DNA from: Clostridiaceae bacterium UBA5444
GTDB taxonomy: Bacteria; Bacillota; Clostridia; Clostridiales; Oxobacteraceae
Assembly (NCBI GenBank): GCA_002426575.1
Contig: DIRE01000080.1
Location: 26,823 to 77,000 of the forward strand
Reading direction: 5' to 3'
Length of the DNA: 50,178 bases
Shown here piece after piece: positions 1 through 8,680 of the stretch. Within the stretch, counting starts at the first letter, position 1, and every line of letters begins with the position of its first letter. Made by a program: the position numbers and the translations under genes. The notes under the pieces are model-generated. The model worked only from the letters and a program-made list of their open reading frames with translations, was not told where the DNA came from and did not search any database.

Positions 1-1
1 A

Positions 2-1408
2 CTTGTAGGAGAAAATGGGGCTGGTAAGTCGACGCTTATGAAATGCCTTTTTGGTATGTATAATCAAGATTCAGGTGAGATAATCTTAAATGGCAATGAG
101 GTTAAAATAGAAAGTTCAAAAAAAGCACTTGATTGTGGTATTTCAATGATACACCAAGAGCTTCACCCAATCCCTTTTAGAAGTGTAATGGAAAATATTT
201 GGCTTGGAAGGTTTCCAATGAAGGGTGTGGGGCCTCTAAAGTTCGTTGATGAGAAGAAGATGTATGAAGATACTGAAAGGCTTTTTAAAGAGCTAGATAT
301 GGATATTAGACCAAATACAATCGTAGGCGAGATGTCTGTATCAAAGGTTCAGTCTATGGAGATTTCAAAAGCTGTTTCTTATAATGCAAAAGTAATAATA
401 ATGGACGAACCCACATCTTCTCTAACAGAAAATGAGGTAGAACTTCTGTTTAAAATAATAAATAAATTAAAAAACAATGGGGTTTCAATAATTTATATAT
501 CCCACAAAATAGAAGAAATATTACAGATTGCTGATGAAGTTACAGTAATGAGAGATGGAAAAAAGGTTGGTACATGGATGGCTAATGAACTTACTGAGGA
601 TATGATAATATCTAAGATGGTTGGAAGAGATATGACTCAAAGGTTTCCAGATAGAGAAAATGTACCAGGTGATGTTGTGCTCAAGGTTAAAGGAATGACA
701 TCACCATTTACTAATTCATTTAAAGATGTATCTTTTGAACTGAGAAAAGGAGAGGTACTTGGTATTGGAGGATTAGTAGGCTCTCAGAGGACTGAACTTG
801 TAGAGGCATTATTTGGGCTTAGAACTATAGAAGGTGGAAAGATTTATATAAATGGTAAGGAGACTAAAATAAATTCTCCAATTGATGCTAAAAAGCAAAA
901 AATAGCATTGCTTACTGAAGAGAGGCGTGCAACAGGTATATTCCCGGTGCTTTCAGTACTTGAAAATACTGTTGTAGCAAACTCAAATAAATACAAAAAG
1001 TTCCACTTTTTACTTGATGATAAAAGTAGAAAATCGGATACAAAAAAGGCCATAGAAAAGCTTAGAGTAAAGACACCTTCTTATAAAACGCTAATACAGG
1101 ATCTCTCAGGCGGAAATCAGCAGAAGGTGTTAATTGCAAGATGGCTTCTCACAGAACCTGAAATATTAATACTTGATGAGCCAACAAGAGGGATTGATGT
1201 AGGTGCTAAGTATGAAATATACACAATTATATCAGACCTTGCAAAGCAAGGTAAAAGTATAATAATGATATCATCAGAAATGCCTGAGTTAATTGGTATG
1301 TCAGATAGAATCATGGTAATGTGTGAAGGACGTCTTTCAGGTTTTGTTGATAGAGAGAACGCAACAGAAGAGGAGATTATGCGTCTCGCCACAAAATATA
1401 GTGCATAG
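2..1408 (+). CDS. mglA: Galactose/methylgalactoside-type ABC importer ATPase, 5' partial
   Basis: ATP-binding subunit of a monosaccharide ABC importer (CUT2/Mgl-Rbs family), acting on the cytoplasmic side of the membrane. The reading frame is open from the first bases of the window, which already encode the first Walker A (GENGAGKST), so the true start lies upstream. Two ABC domains are visible. The first has Walker B IIMDEPTSS. The second has a degenerate Walker A (GLVGSQRTE), signature LSGGNQQKV and Walker B ILDEPTRGIDVG. A second domain with an altered Walker A is normal for this family. The permease gene follows after 19 bases, so the two are co-transcribed; a periplasmic-binding-type gene (mglB) would be expected upstream. 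Sugar specificity is inferred from family resemblance and could be ribose or another pentose/hexose. Confidence 0.9.
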   Translation, partial: LVGENGAGKSTLMKCLFGMYNQDSGEIILNGNEVKIESSKKALDCGISMIHQELHPIPFRSVMENIWLGRFPMKGVGPLKFVDEKKMYEDTERLFKELDMDIRPNTIVGEMSVSKVQSMEISKAVSYNAKVIIMDEPTSSLTENEVELLFKIINKLKNNGVSIIYISHKIEEILQIADEVTVMRDGKKVGTWMANELTEDMIISKMVGRDMTQRFPDRENVPGDVVLKVKGMTSPFTNSFKDVSFELRKGEVLGIGGLVGSQRTELVEALFGLRTIEGGKIYINGKETKINSPIDAKKQKIALLTEERRATGIFPVLSVLENTVVANSNKYKKFHFLLDDKSRKSDTKKAIEKLRVKTPSYKTLIQDLSGGNQQKVLIARWLLTEPEILILDEPTRGIDVGAKYEIYTIISDLAKQGKSIIMISSEMPELIGMSDRIMVMCEGRLSGFVDRENATEEEIMRLATKYSA

Positions 1409-1427
1409 TAAAAGAGGGGGAAGTTTT

Positions 1428-2429
1428 ATGGGTGATCAGGATAAAAGTTTTAAAAAGTTTGTAACCCAAAATGCAATTTATATAGTTTTAGTAATGTTAA
1501 TAATAGTTATTGCTATTATAGATCCTAGATTTTTATCATTTACATGTTTTAAAGATATTTTGATTCAAAGCTCTACTAAGGTAATTATTGCACTTGGAAT
1601 ATCACTTATATTAATAACAGGAGGCACAGATCTTTCTGCAGGTCGTGTAGTAGGTCTTTCAGCTGTACTTTCAGCTTCAATGCTTCAAACAGCTGATTAT
1701 GGCAGAAGATTCTTCCCTAATATGCCACAGTTACCACTATGGCTTCCAATTTTAATTGCCATACTTGCAGGCCTTTTATTTGGCTTGATAAATGGTGTTA
1801 TAATATCAAAACTTAATGTACCTCCGTTTATAGCAACATTAGGCACTCAGGTAATTGTATTAGGAGCCAATTCCATTTACTTCAATCTTCCTCCAAATTC
1901 TTCACAACCTATTGGTGGCCTTAGAAAAGACTTCACTAACTTGGGTTCTGGAGGCATTTTTTCAATACATTATATATTGATAATAGCTATAATAGTTTCA
2001 ATAATAATGTGGATAGTATTTAATAAAACTCGTTTAGGAAAGAACACATTTGCAATAGGTGGTAATAGAGAGGCTGCAAGGGTATCAGGCATTAATGTTG
2101 AACGTACATTGATTGCTGTATATGCTATCGCTGGAGCACTTTATGGACTTGCAGGAGTGTTAGAGGCAGCAAGGACTGGAGGGGCTACAAATAATTATGG
2201 TACCATGTATGAATTAGATGCAATAGCAGCTTGTGTTGTTGGCGGGGTATCCACATCAGGAGGTATAGGGTCAGTTCCTGGGGTACTTGTTGGTGTACTA
2301 ATATTTGGAGTAATAAACTATGGATTAACATTTATAGGTGTAAATCCATATTGGCAGCAAATAATTAAGGGCATGATTATTATTTCAGCTGTAGCTTTTG
2401 ATATAAGAAAGTATATATCTAAGAAATAA
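1428..2429 (+). CDS. mglC: Galactose/methylgalactoside-type ABC importer permease
   Basis: Membrane permease of the same sugar importer, 333 aa. The ATG at 1428 is chosen because AGAGGGGG lies 8 bases upstream; the open frame continues further 5' but would overlap mglA. After a short charged N-terminus there are about eight to ten hydrophobic segments, and the family pattern LITGGTDLSAGRVVGLSA is seen near residue 70. Further family motifs are the ALGISL stretch, FAIGGNREAARVSGI in the cytoplasmic loop, and AACVVGGVSTSGGIGSVPG near the C-terminus. These match BPD_transp_2 permeases of the RbsC/MglC group. It ends the operon: a terminator hairpin follows at 2481. Confidence 0.9.
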   Translation: MGDQDKSFKKFVTQNAIYIVLVMLIIVIAIIDPRFLSFTCFKDILIQSSTKVIIALGISLILITGGTDLSAGRVVGLSAVLSASMLQTADYGRRFFPNMPQLPLWLPILIAILAGLLFGLINGVIISKLNVPPFIATLGTQVIVLGANSIYFNLPPNSSQPIGGLRKDFTNLGSGGIFSIHYILIIAIIVSIIMWIVFNKTRLGKNTFAIGGNREAARVSGINVERTLIAVYAIAGALYGLAGVLEAARTGGATNNYGTMYELDAIAACVVGGVSTSGGIGSVPGVLVGVLIFGVINYGLTFIGVNPYWQQIIKGMIIISAVAFDIRKYISKK

Positions 2430-2480
2430 CTTTGCTAAATGGATTACCATAGATAAAAAATCATATTATATATAAAAAGC

Positions 2481-2524
2481 AGAAACCTCTTTCAACTAAA
2501 TTGCTGGAGGAGGTTTCTATTTTT
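2481..2524 (+). terminator. Rho-independent terminator after mglC
   Basis: A 9-bp perfect stem (AGAAACCTC at 2481-2489 with GAGGTTTCT at 2510-2518) is followed by ATTTTT. It lies about 50 bases past the mglC stop. Confidence 0.8.
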
Positions 2525-2576
2525 AATATTAGTGGGCTATAATAATATTAACTTATACACAGAAGGGGATGGTTAA

Positions 2577-3176
2577 ATGCTTGATAAAACGATACCTTAT
2601 TTTGGTGTAATAATGGTTAAAGATAATATAAAAGAATATCCTAAATACAATCTGCCAAATGGTTATAGCTTTTGTATGTATGAAGACGGTTATGAGAACT
2701 ATTGGGCGAAGTTAGAGTATAGGGTTGGTGAATTTAATAGCTTTGAGGCTGCCTTTGAATACTTTGATTCTGAATTTATAAGAAATAAAGAGGAACTATA
2801 TAAAAGATGTATTTTTGTTAAAAATGAAGCCGGAGAAATTATTGCTACAGCTTCAATTTGGTATGGAAACCATTTTGGCGATAAATTAATGCAGAGGATT
2901 CATTGGGTAGCAGTTGACCCGGATTATCAAGGAAATGGTATTGCAAAGGCTCTTATTACAAAAACGCTAGATACATTTAATGAGCTTGGTTTAGGTGATA
3001 TTTTATATTTGACCACACAAACATGGAGCTTCAAGGCAATAAATATATATATGAAATTTGGGTTTAAGCCATATATGGGGGAAAAGCCTGTAAATTGGAA
3101 AACTAAAAGCCAAAACTTCGAAGAAGAAAATAAAAAGGCTTGGGACATAATATTTGATAGAATTAACAATAGATGA
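2577..3176 (+). CDS. GNAT family N-acetyltransferase
   Basis: Predicted acetyl-CoA-dependent N-acetyltransferase, 199 aa, cytoplasmic, substrate unknown. The GNAT core covers roughly residues 75-170. Motif A is visible as WVAVDPDYQGNGIAKAL, with the acetyl-CoA pyrophosphate-binding QGNGIA at 118-123, followed by the aromatic strand LTTQTWSFKAINIYMKFGFKP typical of motif B. The N-terminal 70 residues look like a family extension rather than a second domain. Start ATG 2577 has AGAAGGGGAT upstream. The gene stands alone between the mglC terminator and a convergent amidase gene. Nothing in the context identifies the acceptor amine. Confidence 0.8.
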   Translation: MLDKTIPYFGVIMVKDNIKEYPKYNLPNGYSFCMYEDGYENYWAKLEYRVGEFNSFEAAFEYFDSEFIRNKEELYKRCIFVKNEAGEIIATASIWYGNHFGDKLMQRIHWVAVDPDYQGNGIAKALITKTLDTFNELGLGDILYLTTQTWSFKAINIYMKFGFKPYMGEKPVNWKTKSQNFEEENKKAWDIIFDRINNR

Positions 3177-3184
3177 AAGTGCTT

Positions 3185-3233
3185 ATTAGTATATAGACTA
3201 ATACTATAAGCATTAGTTTATATACTAATTTTC
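3185..3233 (+). terminator. Putative terminator shared by convergent genes
   Basis: An 11-bp AT-rich stem (ATTAGTATATA at 3185-3195 with TATATACTAAT at 3219-3229) is followed by TTTTC. Its right arm overlaps the stop codon of the minus-strand amidase, so it could serve the acetyltransferase transcript and possibly both genes. The stem has low GC content, hence moderate confidence. Confidence 0.45.
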
Positions 3234-3778
3234 ATAAAATGCATCTTTTTTGCCCAAGGTTTTAAGTATGGAGCGTTTAGGCTATTGCTGGTATGATGAG
3301 ATACTAATGGGGTTTTGACTCCCCCATAATAGGTAAAAGCAGTAATAATAGCTGAGTGTATAATGCGGCCTATTTCTTCTTCATATTGTATTACGTCGCC
3401 TAAATCAAGTATTGATACATCTGAAACTTCTGCAGCCTTTATACCCGGAAGAGATAATGCCCCCCTTGATTTTAAAGTCCAATAAAGGGAATGGGCAACC
3501 GTCCATGACATGGACCATGTATCCCCATTATAATTATTTAAGTTTCCTCTTTTATACCACCAAGGCCAATTAGAACTAAAATCCATTTGAGCTCCTCCTG
3601 CATGAAGGCACTGGGATATGAAATTGCTGCAGTCTCCTCCGCCAACTTCATGTACTGAAAAGTATCTATATGCAGGGTTTGGATTTATGGCATATGTTTT
3701 TGCATATCTAACCGCATCATTTCTTGAATAATTATTTATTTGTCTAAATTGATTTATATAAAAATACATGGTATTCAT
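3218..3778 (-). CDS. Putative amidase (Amidase_6, papain-like fold)
   Basis: 186 aa protein matching the putative amidase domain common in Clostridia and Bacilli, thought to be a papain-like cysteine hydrolase of peptidoglycan or amide bonds. The N-terminal YSRNDAVRYAKTYA helix, the nucleophile motif GGGDCSNFISQC (Cys50) and a later HSAIIT histidine (His141) are present, as expected for a Cys-His pair. No signal peptide or membrane segment is visible, so the whole protein looks like a free-standing domain; family members are often the C-terminal part of larger secreted proteins. The start is uncertain: the ATG at 3778 directly abuts an AGG, and a second in-frame ATG at 3769 has a better distance to it. 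The gene ends in the shared terminator. Confidence 0.75.
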   Translation of the reverse strand: MNTMYFYINQFRQINNYSRNDAVRYAKTYAINPNPAYRYFSVHEVGGGDCSNFISQCLHAGGAQMDFSSNWPWWYKRGNLNNYNGDTWSMSWTVAHSLYWTLKSRGALSLPGIKAAEVSDVSILDLGDVIQYEEEIGRIIHSAIITAFTYYGGVKTPLVSHHTSNSLNAPYLKPWAKKMHFMKISI

Positions 3779-3871
3779 CCTAAAGACTGCTATTTTATAT
3801 AATATGAGGTTAGCAGTGATTTTGTTATACTCAAACTGTTATTAATACATATTAATATGTAGGAAATATCT

Positions 3872-3900
3872 TTGACAATTTTAAAAAACATTGATATACT
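3872..3900 (+). promoter_or_regulatory. Sigma-A promoter of butanediol dehydrogenase
   Basis: The -35 is a consensus TTGACA (3872-3877), followed by exactly 17 bases and the -10 TATACT (3895-3900). The predicted transcription start is near 3907, inside the Rex-like operator. Confidence 0.8.
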
Positions 3901-3904
3901 GTAG

Positions 3905-3922
3905 TTGTTAAAAAATTAACAG
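3905..3922 (+). promoter_or_regulatory. Rex-type operator upstream of butanediol dehydrogenase
   Basis: TTGTTAAAAAATTAACAG fits the established Rex consensus TTGTTAANNNNTTAACAA at 13 of 14 defined positions. It starts 5 bases after the -10 hexamer, so a bound Rex dimer would block transcription initiation. Rex releases DNA when NADH is high, which matches an NADH-consuming dehydrogenase downstream. Confidence 0.75.
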
Positions 3923-3967
3923 CTATACTGTATGGATAGCTAATTTGTATTCTTGGAGGGATTGCGG

Positions 3968-5041
3968 ATGAAAGCAGCATTATGGTATGGAAGAAAAGAT
4001 GTTAGAGTTGAGGAAATAAAGGAACCTAAAATTGTTTCAGGTTCAGTAAAAATAAAGGTAAAATGGTGTGGAATATGCGGATCTGATTTACATGAATATT
4101 TAGGAGGACCAATTTTCATTCCAGTTGAAAAACCACACCCAATAACTGGTGAAAAGGCACCTGTAGTTATGGGGCATGAGTTCTCTGGTGAGATTGTTGA
4201 AGTTTGTGAAGGAACATCTAAGTTCAAGGTAGGAGATAGAGTTGTTGTAGAGCCGATATGGGCATGTGGAAAATGTGCAGCATGTAAGGAAGGAAAGTAT
4301 AACCTTTGCTCATCCTTAGGATTTTTTGGACTGGCTGGTGGCGGCGGTGGATTTGCTGAATACGCAGTATTCCCTGAAGAATTTGTTCACAAGATACCAG
4401 ATAGTATATCCTTTGAACAAGCAGCGTTAATTGAACCAATGTCTGTTGCACTTCATTCACTAAGAGTAGGTAATTTTAAAACAGGAGATACTGCTTTAGT
4501 ACTTGGCTCAGGCCCAATTGGACTTGCAACAATTGAGTGCTTAAAAGCTGCTGGTGCAAGGCTCGTAATTGTTATGCAGAGAAAATCAATAAGACAAGAG
4601 TATGCAAAAAGGTCTGGTGCAGATTATGTTCTTGATCCTAATGAGGTTAATATAGCCGAAGAAGTTAAAAAGTTAACAGACGGTTTAGGGGTTGATGTAT
4701 CTTTTGAAACCACTGGTGCACAAATAGGATATGATTCAGGAATAGACAGTTTAAAATATGATGGAACAATGGTAGTAACTAGTATTTGGGAAAAACCTAT
4801 AAGCTTTAACCCAAATTCAATTGTATTTACGGAAAAGCATATTGTAGGAACTATTGCATATAGACATGAATTTCCTGCAGTAATTGCTCAGCTAAAGGAT
4901 GGAAGAATAAAGGCAGAAGGATACATTACTAAAAAGATAGCTATTGATGATATAGTAGAAGAAGGGTTTGGGACACTTACAGGCCCTGAAAAGAAAAAAC
5001 AGGTTAAAATACTTGTAACTCCAGATAAATCATTATTATAG
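3968..5041 (+). CDS. Zinc-dependent (R,R)-butanediol dehydrogenase-type alcohol dehydrogenase
   Basis: Medium-chain zinc alcohol dehydrogenase, 357 aa, most like the 2,3-butanediol dehydrogenase/acetoin reductase group, which reduces acetoin with NAD(P)H. Catalytic zinc ligands are visible as GICGSD (Cys37), GHE (His70-Glu71) and IEP (Glu156). The structural zinc site is Cys100, 103, 106 and 114. The Rossmann motif GSGPIG is at 180-185. Start ATG 3968 is preferred over the in-frame TTG at 3953 because GGAGGG (3955-3960) lies 7 bases before it. The gene is monocistronic, with its own promoter and Rex-like operator and a hairpin after the stop. Related polyol dehydrogenases (sorbitol type) are the main alternative. 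Confidence 0.82.
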   Translation: MKAALWYGRKDVRVEEIKEPKIVSGSVKIKVKWCGICGSDLHEYLGGPIFIPVEKPHPITGEKAPVVMGHEFSGEIVEVCEGTSKFKVGDRVVVEPIWACGKCAACKEGKYNLCSSLGFFGLAGGGGGFAEYAVFPEEFVHKIPDSISFEQAALIEPMSVALHSLRVGNFKTGDTALVLGSGPIGLATIECLKAAGARLVIVMQRKSIRQEYAKRSGADYVLDPNEVNIAEEVKKLTDGLGVDVSFETTGAQIGYDSGIDSLKYDGTMVVTSIWEKPISFNPNSIVFTEKHIVGTIAYRHEFPAVIAQLKDGRIKAEGYITKKIAIDDIVEEGFGTLTGPEKKKQVKILVTPDKSLL

Positions 5042-5069
5042 ATTTAAAATAATATTTATTGTTTCCCCC

Positions 5070-5106
5070 AATAAATAGCGAATCAAATAGTGGTTCGCTA
5101 TTTATT
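5070..5106 (+). terminator. Hairpin after butanediol dehydrogenase
   Basis: Perfect 13-bp inverted repeat, AATAAATAGCGAA (5070-5082) with TTCGCTATTTATT (5094-5106). The following bases (CCCTTC) are not a strong U-tract, so it may act together with the next hairpin. Confidence 0.55.
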
Positions 5107-5122
5107 CCCTTCAACAAAATAT

Positions 5123-5160
5123 AAAAAGTGCTACCCAAGTTTAGGTAGCACTTTTTATAT
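5123..5160. terminator. Bidirectional terminator
   Basis: AAAAAGTGCTACC (5123-5135) pairs with GGTAGCACTTTTT (5144-5156). The A-run on the left and T-run on the right let it terminate both the plus-strand dehydrogenase and the minus-strand flavo-iron-sulfur operon ending at 5168. Confidence 0.85.
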
Positions 5161-5167
5161 TTATTAT

Positions 5168-8100
5168 TTAAATTCTAACTCCATTTTTGTTTACAAAGTT
5201 TGCAAATCTCATTTCAATTGTATCGTATATAACTCTTTCCTTAAATGCAATGTTTCCCTTAGGTATTACCAACTTAGCTTCTATATTTGATAATGTGCCG
5301 CATTTTGGTGCCTTAGATGCAAGCTTTGCCTCTACATCTTCAACATCATTTAGGTTTATACCAAGTAATTGTGTAATTTGGATAAGCACTTCAAGGTTTG
5401 ATTTACCTGTTATAGGCTTAAATGCACTTTTAACATTTTGTACTTTTCTATCTGCGCGAGTAAATGTTCCATCACTTTCAGCATAGCTTACAAGTGGCAG
5501 CACTAAGTTTGATTCCTTTGCTGTATCCGTCATAAACATATCAAATGTTCCTAAAAAGTCTAGCTTTTTAAATGCATCCTTTGCTCTGTCATCTGCGGCT
5601 ACAGGATCCTCACCTAATACAACAAGAGATTTTATGGTACCTTTTTCTATAAGGTCAAGCATATGATCTCCTTTTGAATCAAGTCCAAGGCCTAAGAATC
5701 CTTGGCTGTTGCATTTAGAGTCAAGCACTATTATTCCTCTATGAGGAGTTCCTACTTTTCCTGTAATAACTGCCATATCACATAATAGTTTTACTGCATC
5801 TTCAGTTATGGTATCGCCATCTATTACTATTATAGCTTTTTTAGCCTCACCATACATTGCTGCAATGCTCTTCATGTTATCAGTAACACATACATCTGAT
5901 ACATAGTTTTTAAGTTCTTCAAAGCTATTTGCTAAATCCTTAATATTATTTTCTTTTACATATTCCATATCTATTAAGGATTTTATTATGCCTTTTAGTA
6001 GATCCATACTATTTTCATTATCAATAGATATATTTGACCAAGCCTCAGCACGAGTTTTCTTATTGGATATTGATATAAGTTTCGCTTTTTCTAAAGAAGC
6101 ATTTTTTATCTTAACTCCCATAACAGGATGATTTTCAGCAACCATTCCAACTGATAATATAACATCAGTGTTATATAATTCATCAAAGCTGTTAGTTGAG
6201 GAGCCATACCCTAAAACATCTTTAACTGCGTTAGCTGATGATTGTGTAAATGAACCCACGGTTGCTATTCCTAATTTATCTGCAATACTTTTAATTACAT
6301 AGGCTTCTTCGTTTGTAAATCTTGGAGAGGCAGCTATTGCAACGCTTTCTTCCCCATAAGCAGATATTGCTGATTGAAGCTTCTTTACAAGATATAGGTA
6401 TGCTTCATCCCAAGATGTTTCATTTCCATCTAGAATAGGCTTTTTAAGTCTTGTATCATCATTTATATGATAAATACCAAACCTACCTCTTGCACATAGT
6501 ATTCCTTCATCTACGTCATGGTTTGGACGTGCTTTATACACGTAATCTCCCTTTGATTCTAATTTTAGATTACATCCTACGCTGCAGAAACCACATACAG
6601 ATTCAGTGTTTTTAAGAGATACTGGAACTTGCTTTTTAACTGCAACTTTTTCCATAAGGGCTCCTGTAGGACATACATCCACACATTGACCACAAGATAT
6701 ACAATTACTTTCTTTAAGTGAAAGCTCAAATTCTGGACTTACTACTGAATCAAAGCCTCTGCCAACAAGACCAAGAGCTGTTATATCCATTATTTCATCG
6801 CAGGCTCTTACACAAAGTCCACAAAGTATGCATTTGTCGGGATTTCTTTCTATAAATGGATGATCATCTTTTATGCATCTTTTGTGTTTCTCACCATGTA
6901 CATCTTCAGTATTTATATTAAACTCATGAATATATTTTAGAAGATCACATTCAAAGTAATCATGGCAGCCACATTCTAAGCAGCGGTGACTTTCTTTTAC
7001 AGCTTCTTCTTCAGTTAGGGTGTTTGTAACCTGCCTAAAGTTGTGTTTCCTATATTCAGGATCTAGAGTTTTTAATTCAACCCTTGGCAGCTTTTCACGG
7101 CCAATAAGGGTTTCTTCTGTTATATCATTTTGCCTTATATAGTAAGGCTCATATTGAGGAATCATTTTGCCGTATAGGTAGCCATTAATTACTGCTGCAG
7201 CACTTTTACCTTGAGCTATAGCACCAATTGCAATCCCTGGGCCTGTAACTGCATCTCCACCTGCGAAAACTCCTGGTATATTAGTTTCAAATGTTCCTTC
7301 TTCAACATCAATGGTTCCATATTTTGAAAGCCCTAACCCTTTAATATTGTCGGCTTTTACCTTCTGTCCTATTGCTGCAATTATGGTATCTGCTTCGTAT
7401 ATAACTTCTGAATTAGGTATTGGCTCTGGTCTTCTTCTTCCTGAGCTATCTGGTTCTCCAAGTTTCATATTTTGGCATTTCAAGGTCAAGCCTTTATCTT
7501 CAATTACTTCAACTGGAGCTACAAGGTATACAAACTCAATGCCTTCCTCTTCAGCTTCTTTGATTTCAATATCTTCTGCAGGCATTTCCTCGCGGGTACG
7601 TCTATAAAGTACTGATACCTTTTCTGCGCCAAGTCTTACTGCAGTTCTAGCAACGTCCATTGCAGTATTGCCTCCGCCAACTACAATAACTTTTTTCCCT
7701 AAATGTACAGGTTTATTTAATGTAACATCTCTTAAAAAGTCAATTCCGCCAAGAACTCCTTCTGAGTCTTCACCAGCACACCTCATTCCAGAGCTTTGCC
7801 ATGCGCCTATTCCTAGGAATACTGCGTCAAAGTTTTGCCTTAGATAATCCAAGGTTATATCCTTACCTAGTTTGGTGTTTAGCTTTATATTAACGCCCAT
7901 ATCTTTTATAACGTCTATCTCTTTATCGAGTATATCTTTTTTAGGAAGACGGTATTCAGGTATTCCATAGCGAAGCATTCCGCCAGGGTTTGGCATTGCT
8001 TCGAATATGGTAACATCATGACCCTCTCTTCTTAAAAAGTAAGCGTTTGAAAGTCCTGCAGGGCCAGAGCCTACAACAGCAATTTTTTTACCTGTTGTAG

Positions 8101-8665
8101 GTTTTACATCAATAGTGTAGCCATTTTTTTCTATTTCTCTATCACCTATGAAGCTTTTTATGGCAGCTATAGATATTGGATCATCTACTAGTTGTCTTCT
8201 GCACTCTTCTTCGCAAGGGTGAGGGCATACTCTTCCTATACTTGCTGGAAGTGGGAGTTTTTCTTTAACAAGCTTAACGGCTTCTTCATATTGTCCATTA
8301 GCAACAAGTCCTACATAGCCTTGACAGTCTGTATGAGCAGGGCAGGCTAGTACACATGGAGGACGGCAATCGCCTCTATGATCTGATACGAGAAGCTTTA
8401 ATGCTGTTTTACGAGCTGAAATAGTCCTTTCAGTATCTGTTGTAACAACCATTCCATCTGATACAAGTGTTGCACAAGCTCTCGCAAGCTTTGGGCTTCC
8501 TTCAACCTGCACTACACAAAGTCCACATGCTCCATAAGGCTTTATCCTTTTGTCATAGCAAAGATGTGGTATTTCTATACCATTTTCTAAGGCTGCCTGT
8601 AATATATTTTTACCTAAAGACGTTTCAATTTCTCTACCGTTTATATTAATTCTTATATTAGTCAT
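5168..8665 (-). CDS. NuoG-like iron-sulfur subunit fused to GltD/NfnB-type NAD(P)H flavoprotein
   Basis: Large subunit (1165 aa) of a soluble electron-transfer complex encoded with NuoE- and NuoF-like partners. Domains in order: [2Fe-2S] ferredoxin (Cys36, 47, 50, 64); a cysteine-rich stretch from His96-Cys100 to Cys155 that merges the NuoG His-Cys3 region with the GltD N-terminal cluster domain; an FAD-binding GSGPAG at 199-204; an NAD(P)-binding GGGNTAMD at 330-337 with RRTREEMPA; the FAD-closing GVFAGGDAVTGPG near 465; two [4Fe-4S] clusters (Cys612-622, Cys655-665); and a molybdopterin-oxidoreductase-like region with its own [4Fe-4S] set (Cys691, 694, 698, 724). No Cys or Sec metal ligand is seen in the PRFTNEEAY-to-NHPVMG region, and the C-terminal pterin-binding barrel looks absent. 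It is probably not a formate dehydrogenase. Predicted role: electron exchange between NAD(H), NADP(H) and ferredoxin (inference). Confidence 0.8.
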   Translation of the reverse strand: MTNIRININGREIETSLGKNILQAALENGIEIPHLCYDKRIKPYGACGLCVVQVEGSPKLARACATLVSDGMVVTTDTERTISARKTALKLLVSDHRGDCRPPCVLACPAHTDCQGYVGLVANGQYEEAVKLVKEKLPLPASIGRVCPHPCEEECRRQLVDDPISIAAIKSFIGDREIEKNGYTIDVKPTTGKKIAVVGSGPAGLSNAYFLRREGHDVTIFEAMPNPGGMLRYGIPEYRLPKKDILDKEIDVIKDMGVNIKLNTKLGKDITLDYLRQNFDAVFLGIGAWQSSGMRCAGEDSEGVLGGIDFLRDVTLNKPVHLGKKVIVVGGGNTAMDVARTAVRLGAEKVSVLYRRTREEMPAEDIEIKEAEEEGIEFVYLVAPVEVIEDKGLTLKCQNMKLGEPDSSGRRRPEPIPNSEVIYEADTIIAAIGQKVKADNIKGLGLSKYGTIDVEEGTFETNIPGVFAGGDAVTGPGIAIGAIAQGKSAAAVINGYLYGKMIPQYEPYYIRQNDITEETLIGREKLPRVELKTLDPEYRKHNFRQVTNTLTEEEAVKESHRCLECGCHDYFECDLLKYIHEFNINTEDVHGEKHKRCIKDDHPFIERNPDKCILCGLCVRACDEIMDITALGLVGRGFDSVVSPEFELSLKESNCISCGQCVDVCPTGALMEKVAVKKQVPVSLKNTESVCGFCSVGCNLKLESKGDYVYKARPNHDVDEGILCARGRFGIYHINDDTRLKKPILDGNETSWDEAYLYLVKKLQSAISAYGEESVAIAASPRFTNEEAYVIKSIADKLGIATVGSFTQSSANAVKDVLGYGSSTNSFDELYNTDVILSVGMVAENHPVMGVKIKNASLEKAKLISISNKKTRAEAWSNISIDNENSMDLLKGIIKSLIDMEYVKENNIKDLANSFEELKNYVSDVCVTDNMKSIAAMYGEAKKAIIVIDGDTITEDAVKLLCDMAVITGKVGTPHRGIIVLDSKCNSQGFLGLGLDSKGDHMLDLIEKGTIKSLVVLGEDPVAADDRAKDAFKKLDFLGTFDMFMTDTAKESNLVLPLVSYAESDGTFTRADRKVQNVKSAFKPITGKSNLEVLIQITQLLGINLNDVEDVEAKLASKAPKCGTLSNIEAKLVIPKGNIAFKERVIYDTIEMRFANFVNKNGVRI

Positions 8666-8680
8666 TTTTCACACTCCAAT

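Noticed and set aside
5168..8665. Formate dehydrogenase or [FeFe]-hydrogenase identity for the large iron-sulfur subunit
   Set aside because: No Cys/Sec ligand is seen in the pterin domain, there is no in-frame TGA for selenocysteine, and no H-cluster cysteine motif is present.
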